A DNA stretch of 33,591 nt, from assembly GCA_900696455.1 (NCBI GenBank), contig CAADGB010000507.1:1-33591 (forward strand). Direction: 5' to 3'. Positions within the stretch are counted from its first letter, which is position 1. Each line of letters opens with the position of its first letter. This DNA comes from an uncultured delta proteobacterium (GTDB taxonomy: Bacteria; Myxococcota_A; Polyangia; Haliangiales; Haliangiaceae). Position numbers and translations under genes: made by a program. This document shows, in pieces, positions 15,418 through 25,092 of the stretch. The notes under the pieces were generated by a model. It searched no databases and was not told the origin of the DNA. It was given only the letters and a program-made list of their open reading frames with translations.

Positions 15418-16821
15418 ATGTTCCCAGATCCGCCACCGTCGGCCGGCGCCCCGCGCGTTGGCCCGGCGCTCGCAAAGCGAGCGGACGTGTGGCGCGGCAC
15501 CCGCAACGAGGCCATCCTGGCCACCGGACGCGAGAACGTGCGGTTCGCGGCGGTGTGCGGGCTGGTCTCGATCGGCCTCATCGTCGCGATCCTCGCCCAC
15601 GCCAGCTACCCGACCTGGCGGATCGCGGTGCCCCTGGGCGCGTGGTCGGTGTTGCTGGTGGTCCAGTTCAGCGTGCTGCGATGGGTCGAGCATGATCCGC
15701 GGCGCCTGGACACCGCGGTCTACGTGATGCACGGCATGGCCCAGGCGTATCTGCTGACGATCGTCGCGGTCACCGGCGGCCTGCGCAGCCCGATGCTGCC
15801 GGCCCTGGGCACCGCCTCGGTCATCCCCGCCGTGTTCTACGGCGCCCGGGGCGCGACCCGCTGGCTGACCGCGTCGGTCGTCGTCCTGTTCGCGCTGGTC
15901 GGCCTCATGCCCCGGAGCTGGCTCGGCCCGACCTTGCCCCACGGCCACTACGTCGCCGCCGCCGTCGTGTCGTTCGCGTGGACGATCGCGATCGTCACCA
16001 ACTTCATCAGCAAGGTGCTCACCGCCAACCAGGCGGCGGCCTGCGCCGTCGACGAGCTCAACGAGGAGCGGGTCACCGCCGCCGCCGAGCACGCCGGGCG
16101 CCTGCAGGCAGTGGGCGAGAAGGTCGCCCACGAGCTCAAGAACCCGCTGGCCTCGATCAAGGGGCTGGTCCAGCTCGTGGCCCGCGCCCCCGACGCGCCG
16201 CGCACCCGCGAGCGCCTCGAGGTCATGCAGGCCGAGGTCGCGCGCATGGAGGCCATCCTCGGCGAGTACCTGTCGTTCTCGCGCCCGCTCGAAGATCTGC
16301 GCCCGCAGCCCCTCGACCTCGCCGAGGTCACGGGCCAGGCGCTCGGCGCCATCGCCGGTCGGGTCGAGAGCGCGCGGCTGACCGTCCAGGTCGAGCGCCG
16401 GGCCACGCCGATCGAGGGCGACCCGCGCCGCCTGCGCGAGGCGCTGCTCAACGTCCTCACCAACGCGGTCGAGGCCACGCCCGCCGGCGGGACGATCCAC
16501 GTCCGGGTCGGGCCCGGCGGCGGCGACGGCGACGGCCGCGGCGGCGGCGTGGTCGAGATCGAGGACCGGGGCCGCGGCATCCGCTCCGAGGACCTGGCCC
16601 GCCTCGGCACCAGCTACTTCACCACCCGCGAGGGCGGCACCGGCCTCGGCGTGGTGCTGGCGCAGACCGTGGTCGCCCAGCACGGCGGCACGCTGCACTA
16701 CGCCAGCGCCCCCGGCCGCGGCACCACCGTCACCTTGCGCCTGCCGGCCCGGCCGCGGCCGGCCCGCGCCGGCGACGTCCTCACCACCTCGGCGCGCGGC
16801 CACGTCGAGCCGGCGGCGTGA
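15418..16821 (+). CDS. Membrane sensor histidine kinase
   Basis: 467 residues. Six hydrophobic segments lie at about 43-62, 68-86, 104-120, 128-143, 149-165 and 177-196, with very short loops, so the signal is probably sensed in or near the membrane. A linker helix and HisKA domain follow, with the phospho-acceptor His238 in VAHELKNPLASIKG. The HATPase domain has the N-box LLNVLTNAVEA, the G1 box EDRGRGI and the G2 box GTGLGVVLAQ. The form resembles NtrB/ZraS-type kinases that pair with NtrC-like regulators, and the next gene, 28 bp downstream, is exactly such a regulator. Together they are the obvious candidates to control the divergent efflux operon. The start at 15418 rests on the TACCAT spacing; 15409 is the alternative. 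Confidence 0.92.
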   Translation: MFPDPPPSAGAPRVGPALAKRADVWRGTRNEAILATGRENVRFAAVCGLVSIGLIVAILAHASYPTWRIAVPLGAWSVLLVVQFSVLRWVEHDPRRLDTAVYVMHGMAQAYLLTIVAVTGGLRSPMLPALGTASVIPAVFYGARGATRWLTASVVVLFALVGLMPRSWLGPTLPHGHYVAAAVVSFAWTIAIVTNFISKVLTANQAAACAVDELNEERVTAAAEHAGRLQAVGEKVAHELKNPLASIKGLVQLVARAPDAPRTRERLEVMQAEVARMEAILGEYLSFSRPLEDLRPQPLDLAEVTGQALGAIAGRVESARLTVQVERRATPIEGDPRRLREALLNVLTNAVEATPAGGTIHVRVGPGGGDGDGRGGGVVEIEDRGRGIRSEDLARLGTSYFTTREGGTGLGVVLAQTVVAQHGGTLHYASAPGRGTTVTLRLPARPRPARAGDVLTTSARGHVEPAA

Positions 16822-16849
16822 GCGCCACGGACGAGGCGACGCGCACGCC

Positions 16850-18313
<1,464 letters not shown>

Positions 18314-18318
18314 TCCCG

Positions 18319-18324
18319 TACCAT
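18319..18324 (+). promoter_or_regulatory. -10-like TACCAT, leaderless start candidate
   Basis: TACCAT ends 6 bases before the GTG at 18331 and lies only 5 bases after the stop of the response regulator. The phosphatase gene may therefore have its own leaderless transcript despite being tightly packed behind the regulator. Confidence 0.45.
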
Positions 18325-18330
18325 CGGCGG

Positions 18331-19182
18331 GTGCCGAGCGCCGCGCCCCACCATCGCCGCCCCCCTCGCGCCGTGACCGCCGGCGCGGCCGCGCTGATCG
18401 TCAGCGCCGCCGCGCTGGTCGCTGGCGCCCGTCCCGCCCGCGCCGACGACACCGTGGCCGCCCCCGACCGTCGCCTCCACGTGCCGCTGACCCTGGCCCT
18501 GGGCGGGATCTACCTCCTGGCCGAGGCGCCGTTCAAGGGGCCGCTGTCGAAGGACACCTGCCGCTGGTGCGGCCCGATCCTCGTCGACGACGCGGTCCGC
18601 GACGCGCTCCTGTGGGACGATCGCCACCTCGCCCACGACCTCAGCAACTGGTCGGGCTTCGTCACCGCGCCGCTGTTCGCCCTCGGCGGCATCGGCCTCG
18701 CCGCCCACCTCGACGGGCGGCGCGGCAACTGGTTCGACGACGGTCTCGTCATCGCCGAGACGGCCGCGATCGCGGGCGTCACCAACTTCGTCATCAAGGC
18801 GGCGGTGGCCCGCGAGCGCCCGTTCGTCCACCAGCTCGCGCCCGAGGACAAGCCGCGGACCGACCGCCCCCAGGACAACAACCAGTCGTTCTACTCGGGG
18901 CACGCGACCCTGACCATGAGCCTGGCGGTGTCGGCGGGCACGGTGGCGTCGATGCGCGGCTACCGGTGGGCGCCGGCCCTGTGGGGGGGCGGCGTCGGGC
19001 TGTCGCTCGCCACCGGCTACCTGCGCATCGCCGCCGACAAGCACTGGACCACCGACGTCGTCACCGGCTGGGTGCTGGGGGCCGCCATCGGCTACGCCGT
19101 GCCCCGCTTCCTCCACCGCCGGGGCACCGAGGTCGCGCCGATCGCCACCGCCTCGACGGTCGGCGTCGCGATGACCTGGTGA
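18331..19182 (+). CDS. PAP2-superfamily membrane-associated phosphatase
   Basis: 283 residues with an N-terminal signal or anchor helix (about 14-38, ending ARADD). The three phosphatase motifs are present: C1 as K156-x6-R163-P164 (KAAVARERP), C2 as Y-S-G-H191 (Tyr in place of the usual Pro of PSGH), and C3 as R232-x5-H238-x3-D242 (RIAADKHWTTD). His191 and His238 are the expected nucleophile and acid/base. Several hydrophobic helices surround the motifs. Substrates in this superfamily include phosphatidate, undecaprenyl pyrophosphate and related lipid phosphates, acting at the outer face of the inner membrane or the periplasm. Two Cys flank a WCG-like loop at 77-80. The GTG at 18331 is chosen from the TACCAT spacing; GTG 18373 would also leave a signal peptide. 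Confidence 0.88.
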   Translation: MPSAAPHHRRPPRAVTAGAAALIVSAAALVAGARPARADDTVAAPDRRLHVPLTLALGGIYLLAEAPFKGPLSKDTCRWCGPILVDDAVRDALLWDDRHLAHDLSNWSGFVTAPLFALGGIGLAAHLDGRRGNWFDDGLVIAETAAIAGVTNFVIKAAVARERPFVHQLAPEDKPRTDRPQDNNQSFYSGHATLTMSLAVSAGTVASMRGYRWAPALWGGGVGLSLATGYLRIAADKHWTTDVVTGWVLGAAIGYAVPRFLHRRGTEVAPIATASTVGVAMTW

Positions 19183-19210
19183 TCACGGCGCGCCGCGCCA
19201 CCGTCGGGCG

Positions 19211-20524
19211 TCAGGGCCGCGGCGGCAACGTGCGGTAACGCTCGAGCAGCCGGGTCTGGTGGTCGACCGTGGGCTGGATCGCGCCGCCGATGAGCACGAC
19301 CTCGGCCGCGCTCGTCAGCTCCAGCGGATCGCCGCTCCACACCACCAGGTCCGCGATCGCCCCGCGCTCGACGGTGCCGCGGCCGGCGAGGCCGTAGATC
19401 GTGGCCGGGACGGTGGTGACCGCGGCCAGGCCCTGATCCCACGTCAGCCCGCCGGCGACCGCGACCCCGGCGAGCTGGCGGAGGGTGCGGGCCTCGGCGC
19501 TCTTGCCCAGGGTCGAGACCGCGACCGCCACCCCCGCGCGCGCCAGGATCGCGGCGGCGTCGGCGCGGACGTCGCCGGCCTCGAGCATGCGCGGCAGGTT
19601 GTCGGTGGGATCGAGCACGACCGGCACCCGCGCCCGCGCCAGCTCGGGCGCGACCCGCCAGGCCTCGGCGCCGCCGGCGATCACCAGGCGGAGGCGGAAG
19701 TCGCGGGCGACGCGCAGGGCGGCGCGGATGTCGGCCTCGGCGTGGACCGCCACCACCAGCGGGACCGCGCCGCGCAGCACCGGCTGCAGCGCCTCGAGGT
19801 CGAGGCGGTCGGCGATCATGCGGCGGCGGGCGTTGCGCTCGAACGCGGCGCGATCGCGGCCGTAGGCGCGGGCGTCGTCGAGGACCTCGCGCAGGAGCGC
19901 GATGGCGCGCCCGCGGGAGCCGCCGGCCGCGGCCCCGCCGCCGGCGCCGAGCTGGCCGTGCATCGCCAGCGGCGCCCGCACCGGCTCGATCGCGCCGTCG
20001 AGGGTCCACGCCGCCGACTGCCCGGCGAGCAGGCCGCCGCTGGGCGCCGCCACCACCAGGGTCAGCCCGCCGGCGCGGGCGACCGCGACCGAGACCCCGC
20101 GCGGATCGAAGCCGTCGCGGGCCTCGTAGGCGGCGTGGACCGGATCGTCGTGGACCTCGTCGCGAGGCCCCAGCCGGCCGTCGTTGGCCGGGCCCTCCTG
20201 GTCGATGCCGATCAGCCCGACCCCCGACAGCGGCTCGATGAGGCCGGCGGTGACGACCTTGCCGGCGCCGTCGATGACGCGGGCGCCGGCGGGTGGGCGG
20301 ACGCCGACCCCGACCGCGGTGACCTTGCCGCCGTCGACGATCACGGTGGCGCCGGCCACGACCTGCCCGGGCTTGACGTGGACGGTGGCGCCGACGATGG
20401 CGATGGGCTCGGCCACGGCCGGTGCCGCGGCGACGGCGGCGGCGACGGCGAGCGCCAGGGCCGCGGTCCCGACGCCGGCCGGCCGCGGTGTCCGGAGCGC
20501 CGGACGCGGCGCGCGCCCGCTCAC
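19211..20524 (-). CDS. Amidohydrolase-like secreted protein lacking the metal-binding HxH
   Basis: 437 residues with a signal peptide (about 18-38, AVA-EP). It has the amidohydrolase composite-domain entry (IVGATVHV, VIVDGGKVTAVG, ARVIDGAGKVV) and exit (RGTVERGAIADLVVW). However, where an active enzyme has GLIDxHxH it reads GLIEPLSG (95-102), and the Asp expected near the C-terminal side of the barrel is also not evident. Some bacterial amidohydrolase families naturally lack HxH, so it may be a non-catalytic partner or use different chemistry. The GTG start overlaps the stop of the intact amidohydrolase upstream by four bases (GTGA), implying coupled synthesis and perhaps a heteromeric complex. 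No mutation pattern suggests pseudogene decay; the frame is fully open. Confidence 0.83.
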   Translation of the reverse strand: MSGRAPRPALRTPRPAGVGTAALALAVAAAVAAAPAVAEPIAIVGATVHVKPGQVVAGATVIVDGGKVTAVGVGVRPPAGARVIDGAGKVVTAGLIEPLSGVGLIGIDQEGPANDGRLGPRDEVHDDPVHAAYEARDGFDPRGVSVAVARAGGLTLVVAAPSGGLLAGQSAAWTLDGAIEPVRAPLAMHGQLGAGGGAAAGGSRGRAIALLREVLDDARAYGRDRAAFERNARRRMIADRLDLEALQPVLRGAVPLVVAVHAEADIRAALRVARDFRLRLVIAGGAEAWRVAPELARARVPVVLDPTDNLPRMLEAGDVRADAAAILARAGVAVAVSTLGKSAEARTLRQLAGVAVAGGLTWDQGLAAVTTVPATIYGLAGRGTVERGAIADLVVWSGDPLELTSAAEVVLIGGAIQPTVDHQTRLLERYRTLPPRP

Positions 20525-22059
20525 GGCGCCCCTCCGACCGCGCCCACCCCCAGCTCGTGATCCGACGGCCGCAGGCCGGTGGCGCGATCGAACCCGATCT
20601 CGCCGCCGACCAGCACCAGCTCGGCCCGGGTGTAGACCGAGAACGGCGGGCCGCTCCACAGGACGACGTCGGCGCGCTTGCCGACCTCGAGCGTGCCGGT
20701 CACCGTGTCGATGCCCAGCACCCACGCCGGGTGGGCGGTGATCCAGCGCAGCGCGGCGTCGTCGTCGAGGGCGACCCCGGCGCGGCGGCCGGCGGCCAGC
20801 GCCTTGGCGGCCTCCTGGTTGAGGCGCTGGATGCCGATGGGCGAGTCGGAGTGGATGGTCGCGCGCCCGCCCTGCTCGGTGACCAGCGCCGCGTTCTCGG
20901 GGATGCCGTCATAGGCCTCGAGCTTGAAGCCCCACCAGTCGGCCCAGGTGTTGACCGCGATGCCCTCGGCGGCCAGCCGGTCGCGGATCTTGTAGGCCTC
21001 GAGCGCGTGGTGGAACGAGCGGATCGTGAAGCCCAGCTCCTTCGCGATCGCGATCATGTGGGCCATCTCGTCGCCGCGGTAGCAGTGGACCTGGACCAGG
21101 ACCTCGCCGCGCAGGACGGCGGCCAGGGTCTCGAGATCGAGATCGATCGCGGGCGGCTCGGGCGCCGGCTCGCCGGCGATCTTCTTGCCGTCCGGCGCGC
21201 GGGCGTCGAGCTCGGCGGCGCGGGCCCGCCGCGCCTCCCACTGCGCGCGCGCGCTGGCGTGGGCGGCGCGCTTGCCAGCGTAGGCCGCGGCCTCGTGGAA
21301 GGCGGCGCGGAACGCGGCGTAGACGCCCATCCGCGTCGACGGGCCGCCCTTGTCGCCGTGGACCCGCTTGGGATTCTCGCCGCACGCCATCTTGAGCGTG
21401 GGCGGCGCCCCGGGGAAGGCGACCTCGTCGACGGTGCGGCCGGGCCGCATCGCCACCGTGAAGCCATGACCGCCGATCAAATTGGCCGACCCCGGCAGGA
21501 TCAGCGCCGCGGTCACGCCGCCGGCCACCGCCCGGGCGATCTGCGGATCCTGGGGCCAGTAGCCGTAGGCCGCGCGGGCCCGCGCGGTCACCGGCTTGGT
21601 CGCCTCGTTGCCGTCGTTGTGGGCGCGGCTCGACGGCGCGGCGTAGACGCCGAGGTGCGAGTGGGTGTCGATGAGGCCGGGGGTCACGAACTTGCCGGCG
21701 CCGTCGACGACCCGGGCGCCGAACGGGACCTCGACCTCGGCGCCGCCCAGCGCCGTGATCGCGCCGCGCTCGAGGACGATCGTCCCGCGCTCGATCCGCC
21801 GCCCGGTGGCGGTCAGGATCGTCGCGCCGCGGATGGCGACCGTGGGCGCGGCGATGTTCTCGAGCGCGGCCGACAGCGGGAGCGCCGCCGGGACCACGCC
21901 CCGCGGCTGGAAGCCGGCGGTGTCGATCCAGGGTGCGACCACGTCGAGCTTGGGCTCGTCGGGCGGACGCGGCGTCGCCGGCGCCGGTCGCTCGCCGCAT
22001 CCGGGGCCGGCGGCCACGAGGACCGCCGCGCAGGCGGTGAGGGCGCGTCGCGTGCTCAT
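20521..22059 (-). CDS. Amidohydrolase, lipoprotein, imidazolonepropionase/dipeptidase-like
   Basis: 512 residues. The N-terminus has a lipoprotein-like signal ending AGPGC (Cys21). The metal-dependent hydrolase fold is complete: His133-x-His135 in GLIDTHSHLG, a family-specific KMACGENPKR region (Lys223 is the candidate bridging Lys), His325 (VQVHCYRG), His350/His351 (SFHHALEAYK), and HSDSP with Asp405 as the catalytic Asp. The C-terminal composite domain includes GTLEVGKRADVVLWSG. Secreted members of this family hydrolyse cyclic amides or peptides; the exact substrate cannot be read here. It is the first gene of a two-gene operon with the HxH-less paralogue. A near-perfect 20-bp palindrome lies 23-42 bases upstream of the ATG. 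An earlier in-frame ATG would add a tail without a signal, so 22059 is preferred. Confidence 0.88.
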   Translation of the reverse strand: MSTRRALTACAAVLVAAGPGCGERPAPATPRPPDEPKLDVVAPWIDTAGFQPRGVVPAALPLSAALENIAAPTVAIRGATILTATGRRIERGTIVLERGAITALGGAEVEVPFGARVVDGAGKFVTPGLIDTHSHLGVYAAPSSRAHNDGNEATKPVTARARAAYGYWPQDPQIARAVAGGVTAALILPGSANLIGGHGFTVAMRPGRTVDEVAFPGAPPTLKMACGENPKRVHGDKGGPSTRMGVYAAFRAAFHEAAAYAGKRAAHASARAQWEARRARAAELDARAPDGKKIAGEPAPEPPAIDLDLETLAAVLRGEVLVQVHCYRGDEMAHMIAIAKELGFTIRSFHHALEAYKIRDRLAAEGIAVNTWADWWGFKLEAYDGIPENAALVTEQGGRATIHSDSPIGIQRLNQEAAKALAAGRRAGVALDDDAALRWITAHPAWVLGIDTVTGTLEVGKRADVVLWSGPPFSVYTRAELVLVGGEIGFDRATGLRPSDHELGVGAVGGAP

Positions 22060-22081
22060 CGATGTGCGGTTGTACACGATC

Positions 22082-22101
22082 GTGCGTAAGGCCTTGCGCA
22101 C
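22082..22101. promoter_or_regulatory. 20-bp near-perfect palindrome, operator candidate
   Basis: GTGCGTAAGGCCTTGCGCAC is self-complementary apart from one T/G position, and is flanked on both sides by CGATCG-type sequence. It sits just upstream of the amidohydrolase operon (ATG at 22059) and overlaps where its -35 region would be, given the -10-like TACAAC at 22069-22074. This is the expected place and symmetry for a dimeric repressor site. Confidence 0.4.
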
Positions 22102-22276
22102 CGATCGAGCGAACAGGCGCGAAGCGGCTTGCGCGGGGGATCGAGCGCATTGCCGAAAAGTTGCCGGCAGGTTGCATCCCCCCCGATGCTGGTGCGTACT
22201 AGGCCCACACGGGTTGGCCGGGGCCTCAACCATGCCGTCCCCAAGGGGTGGGGCCGGTCAACTCAACGAGGACAGC

Positions 22277-23017
22277 ATGAAGAACAAGCTCACCATCGGT
22301 ATCTCGTCGCTCGCCATCGCCGCCACCGCCTCGATCGCCGCCGCGGAGGTCAACCAGCCACAGGAGATCATCATGCGGCCGATGACCACCCCCGCCAGCC
22401 AGATCACGGTCGGCGGCTCCCTCGGCATCCTCATCGCGCCCGACCCCATCGGCACGGCCATGGGCCTCGCCCTCGGCGGCAGCTACGGCGTCTCCGAGAA
22501 GATCGAGGTCGGCGCCTCCTACGGCTTCTCGCTCAAGGAGTTCGAGGCCAAGGGCAACCTCAACATCGAGGGCGCCTTCAACATCATGGAGGGCAACCTC
22601 GGCGTCGCCGCCAACCTGACCGCCGGCTACAGCATCGTCGGTGAGGCCATCAACCCGCTGGGCCTGGGCGCGCGCGTCCGCTTCCGCCTCAACGACAAGC
22701 TCGCGATCCAGTCCCCGGGCAGCCAGCTCCAGATCGCCCTCGACGGCGATCCCAAGCCGATCACCCTCGGCCTGCCGGTGGGCGTCGCCTACCAGGCCTC
22801 GCCGCAGCTCCACGCCTTCCTCTACACCGAGCTGGCCAACCTGTCGATCTCGAACAGCTCGACGGTCATCTTCGGCGCGGACTACGTCCCGGTCACCGTC
22901 GGCGCCTTCTTCTCGCCGTCGAACACGCTGGACGTCGGCGCCTCGATCGGCTGGTTCGATCTGGTCGACGCCTCGGACTTCATCAACATCTCGCTCGTCG
23001 GTCGCCTCCACATGTGA
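22277..23017 (+). CDS. Small outer-membrane beta-barrel-like protein
   Basis: 246 residues. A classic signal peptide (MKNK, then a hydrophobic core, cleavage near AAA-EV at residue 23) precedes a protein made of alternating-polarity strands rich in Gly and aromatic residues (for example VGGSLGILI, VGASYGFSL, LGARVRFRL, VGASIGWFDL), ending SLVGRLHM. No Cys is present. This is the pattern of an outer-membrane barrel of about ten strands. GAGGA at 22268-22272 serves as ribosome binding site. In the 217-base upstream region, TTGCAT (22172) and TACTAG (22197) are 19 bases apart and could be a sigma-70 promoter; the same bases also give an imperfect sigma-54-like match. Use of Lys, Asn and Ser codons is higher than in neighbours, as usual for abundant barrels. 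The cargo is unknown. Confidence 0.75.
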   Translation: MKNKLTIGISSLAIAATASIAAAEVNQPQEIIMRPMTTPASQITVGGSLGILIAPDPIGTAMGLALGGSYGVSEKIEVGASYGFSLKEFEAKGNLNIEGAFNIMEGNLGVAANLTAGYSIVGEAINPLGLGARVRFRLNDKLAIQSPGSQLQIALDGDPKPITLGLPVGVAYQASPQLHAFLYTELANLSISNSSTVIFGADYVPVTVGAFFSPSNTLDVGASIGWFDLVDASDFINISLVGRLHM

Positions 23018-23024
23018 GGTCGCG

Positions 23025-23118
23025 GACCGACCGCGGTCGGTCACCGACGCCGGATCGGGTCGCCCCGTCCGGCGTCGTCGCGTTTCGGGGCGGCGGCGAC
23101 GGGCGCCAGGTGGCGCCC
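23025..23118. terminator. Three successive hairpins between convergent genes
   Basis: The 124-base gap between the outer-membrane protein and the kinase gene holds an 18-bp perfect palindrome GACCGACCGCGGTCGGTC (23025-23042), a 10-bp perfect stem with an 11-base or larger loop (23045-23054 with 23068-23077), and an 8-bp inverted repeat with almost no loop (23101-23118). The middle one is the best terminator candidate, followed by CGCGTTTCG. They likely block transcription in both directions. Confidence 0.45.
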
Positions 23119-23141
23119 GGGGCGCCCGCAGGCCCCGCCCA

Positions 23142-25010
23142 TCACAGACGCTGGCCCCAGGCGTGGCGGGCGATCAGGGCGTCGGCGCGCGCGCGCGTCG
23201 CGCCGTCGAGCTGCCCGTCGGCGGCGAAGGCCATGGCCGCCGCCAGCTCCACCGGCGTGCCGAACCGATCGGCGCGGTCCTTGGCCATGCCGATGGCCAG
23301 CACGCGGTCGACGTCCTCCGGCAGCTCCGACAGCACCGACGCCCGGGTCGGCATCTTGTAGACCATGTCGTAGAGCGTGGTCGGCACGTCCTTGCCGGTG
23401 AAGGCGGGGTGGCCGGTGAGGCAGCGGTAGGCGATCGTGGCCAGGGCGTAGACGTCGGTGCGCAGGTCGACGTCCTCGCCCCGCGCCTGCTCCGGCGACA
23501 TGTAGCCGGGGGTGCCGACGACGTGGCCGGCGGTGAGCGTACCGCCGCTGCCCGCCATCTTCGACACGCCGAAATCGAGCAGCTTCCAGGTGAAGCGGCC
23601 CTCGAGCTCGGACAGGAACAGGTTGTGCGGCTTGATGTCGCGGTGGACGACGCCGGTGCGGTGCGCCACCGCCAGGCCGCTGGCGACCTGGCGGAGCAGG
23701 CTCACGGTCTGCGGCAGCGACAGGCGGCGCGCCCGCCGCAGGTGGTGGGCGAGATCGAAGCCGCGCAGCCGCTCCATGGCGATGAACGGGATCTCGCCGG
23801 CGGTCATGCCGACCTCGTGCACCGCGCACAGGTGCGGGCTGTCGAGGCGCGCGGCGACCTCGGCCTCGCGCAGGAAGCGGGCGACGGCCTGCGGATCGGC
23901 GAGCGTCGAGGGGTGGAGCAGCTTGACCGCGGCCTCGCTGCCGTCGTGGACGTTGCGCGCCTCGTAGACCTCGCCCATGCCGCCGCGCCCGATCAGGTTG
24001 CCCAGCCGGTAGCTGCCGACCTCCTGCTCGGTGTAGCGGCCGGGGCCGCCGACCTTGAGCGCGCGATCGAGCTCCTGCCGGACCTCGGCGAGGAGCGCCT
24101 CGCGCATCGAGATCGCCCGCACCGCCCGGTCGAGGCGCTCGACGGCGGCGAGGGTGGCGCGCCGGCTGCGGCGGCCGAAGAACAGCGCCGAGGCGTAGAG
24201 GAGCTGGATCGTGACCTGGCTGATGAGCTGCTCGCGCAGCGGCATCTGCGCGGTCTTGATGACGCCGACGTCCTCGATGGCGCCCGACATCACCAGGATC
24301 GCGAGCACGAGGTGACCGCCGGTGGCGACGACGTACATCGTCAGGGTGCCGCGCAGATCCTGGCCGAGGCTGAAGAAGTAGATCCCGAACAGCATCACCG
24401 CCGCCGCCGGCGAGGCCACGCCCCAGTAGAGGACGCCGCCCAGGACCGCGATGAAGCCGGCGATGCCGGGCAGGACGACCCGCGACGGCGTGAAGCGCTG
24501 CGGATCACGGAGCTGGAGCAGCAGCCAGCCCACCGCCGCCACCATCACCGCGACCGTCGCCGCGAACACCGCCTTGGCCAGGGGGTGCCCGCCCGCCATC
24601 GACACCGCCGCCATCGCGCCCACGCCGATGGCGATCGCGAGCTTGCTGAAGGCGCGCGTGCGCTCGACCTCCTCGGCCCGCATCGCCTCGAGCGGCGTGG
24701 TCGCCGTCGACAGCCGGGTGTCGCCCTCGGCCGACGGCGGCAGGCCGCGGGTGGCCGGGAGCTGCTGGGTCGGCTGGCTGTGGACCGGCTCCACCGGCAA
24801 GGCCGGGAGCCGGACCGCCTCGCTCTTGCGGCGGGCCGCCGGGGCCGCGGCCTGGGTCATGGCCTCGCGGGTGACGCCGTCGTCGCCGCCCTCGCCGTCA
24901 CCGTCGTCGGCGGCGGCCTCCGCGCCCGCCTCGGGGACGCCGCGCGGACCGCGGGCGGACGCCGGAGACGCTCCGGCGAGCTCGGCCTCGGGGGTCTCCG
25001 GCTCGGCCAC
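23142..25010 (-). CDS. Transmembrane Ser/Thr protein kinase (N-terminal membrane domain)
   Basis: 622 residues. Residues 1-115 are a low-complexity, probably disordered cytoplasmic tail. About six hydrophobic helices follow (about 123-139, 147-166, 178-197, 201-216, 223-243, 262-278), then a linker helix rich in charged residues (about 285-320). The Hanks-type kinase domain covers about 333-595: GRGGMGEVY glycine loop (341-349), Lys363, HRDIKPHN with catalytic Asp458, DFGVSK with Asp479, and GTPGYMSPEQ. All catalytic residues are present. The topology is the reverse of the common bacterial PknB layout (kinase first, then one helix and extracellular repeats): here a multi-helix module precedes the kinase and no large outer domain exists. 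The GTG start at 25010 is preceded by TAGGAT with an 8-base gap. Confidence 0.93.
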   Translation of the reverse strand: MAEPETPEAELAGASPASARGPRGVPEAGAEAAADDGDGEGGDDGVTREAMTQAAAPAARRKSEAVRLPALPVEPVHSQPTQQLPATRGLPPSAEGDTRLSTATTPLEAMRAEEVERTRAFSKLAIAIGVGAMAAVSMAGGHPLAKAVFAATVAVMVAAVGWLLLQLRDPQRFTPSRVVLPGIAGFIAVLGGVLYWGVASPAAAVMLFGIYFFSLGQDLRGTLTMYVVATGGHLVLAILVMSGAIEDVGVIKTAQMPLREQLISQVTIQLLYASALFFGRRSRRATLAAVERLDRAVRAISMREALLAEVRQELDRALKVGGPGRYTEQEVGSYRLGNLIGRGGMGEVYEARNVHDGSEAAVKLLHPSTLADPQAVARFLREAEVAARLDSPHLCAVHEVGMTAGEIPFIAMERLRGFDLAHHLRRARRLSLPQTVSLLRQVASGLAVAHRTGVVHRDIKPHNLFLSELEGRFTWKLLDFGVSKMAGSGGTLTAGHVVGTPGYMSPEQARGEDVDLRTDVYALATIAYRCLTGHPAFTGKDVPTTLYDMVYKMPTRASVLSELPEDVDRVLAIGMAKDRADRFGTPVELAAAMAFAADGQLDGATRARADALIARHAWGQRL

Positions 25011-25018
25011 CTCCGCAG

Positions 25019-25024
25019 ATCCTA
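25019..25024 (-). promoter_or_regulatory. -10-like TAGGAT, leaderless start candidate
   Basis: On the minus strand TAGGAT ends 8 bases before the GTG of the Ser/Thr kinase. The GGAG directly touching the GTG is too close to serve as a ribosome binding site. Confidence 0.4.
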
Positions 25025-25092
25025 CCCTAGCCGCGAGCCCGCTGCCCGCCGGCGCCCGTGAGGCCCCCGCCCGACACCAGCGCGGCGCGGCC

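Noticed and set aside
22161-22176. Sigma-54-like sequence TTGCCGGCAGGTTGCA upstream of the outer-membrane protein
   Set aside because: The -12 half is perfect but the essential GG at -24 reads TG. It competes with a sigma-70-like pair in the same place, so it is not listed as a promoter.
22641-25061. Very long open frames opposite or across real genes (also at 5609-8413, 10771-12882, 20422-22089, 26653-28914)
   Set aside because: They are by-products of high GC at third codon positions. Their translations are Arg/Ala/Pro/Gly-rich with no domains, while the opposite frames hold recognisable families.
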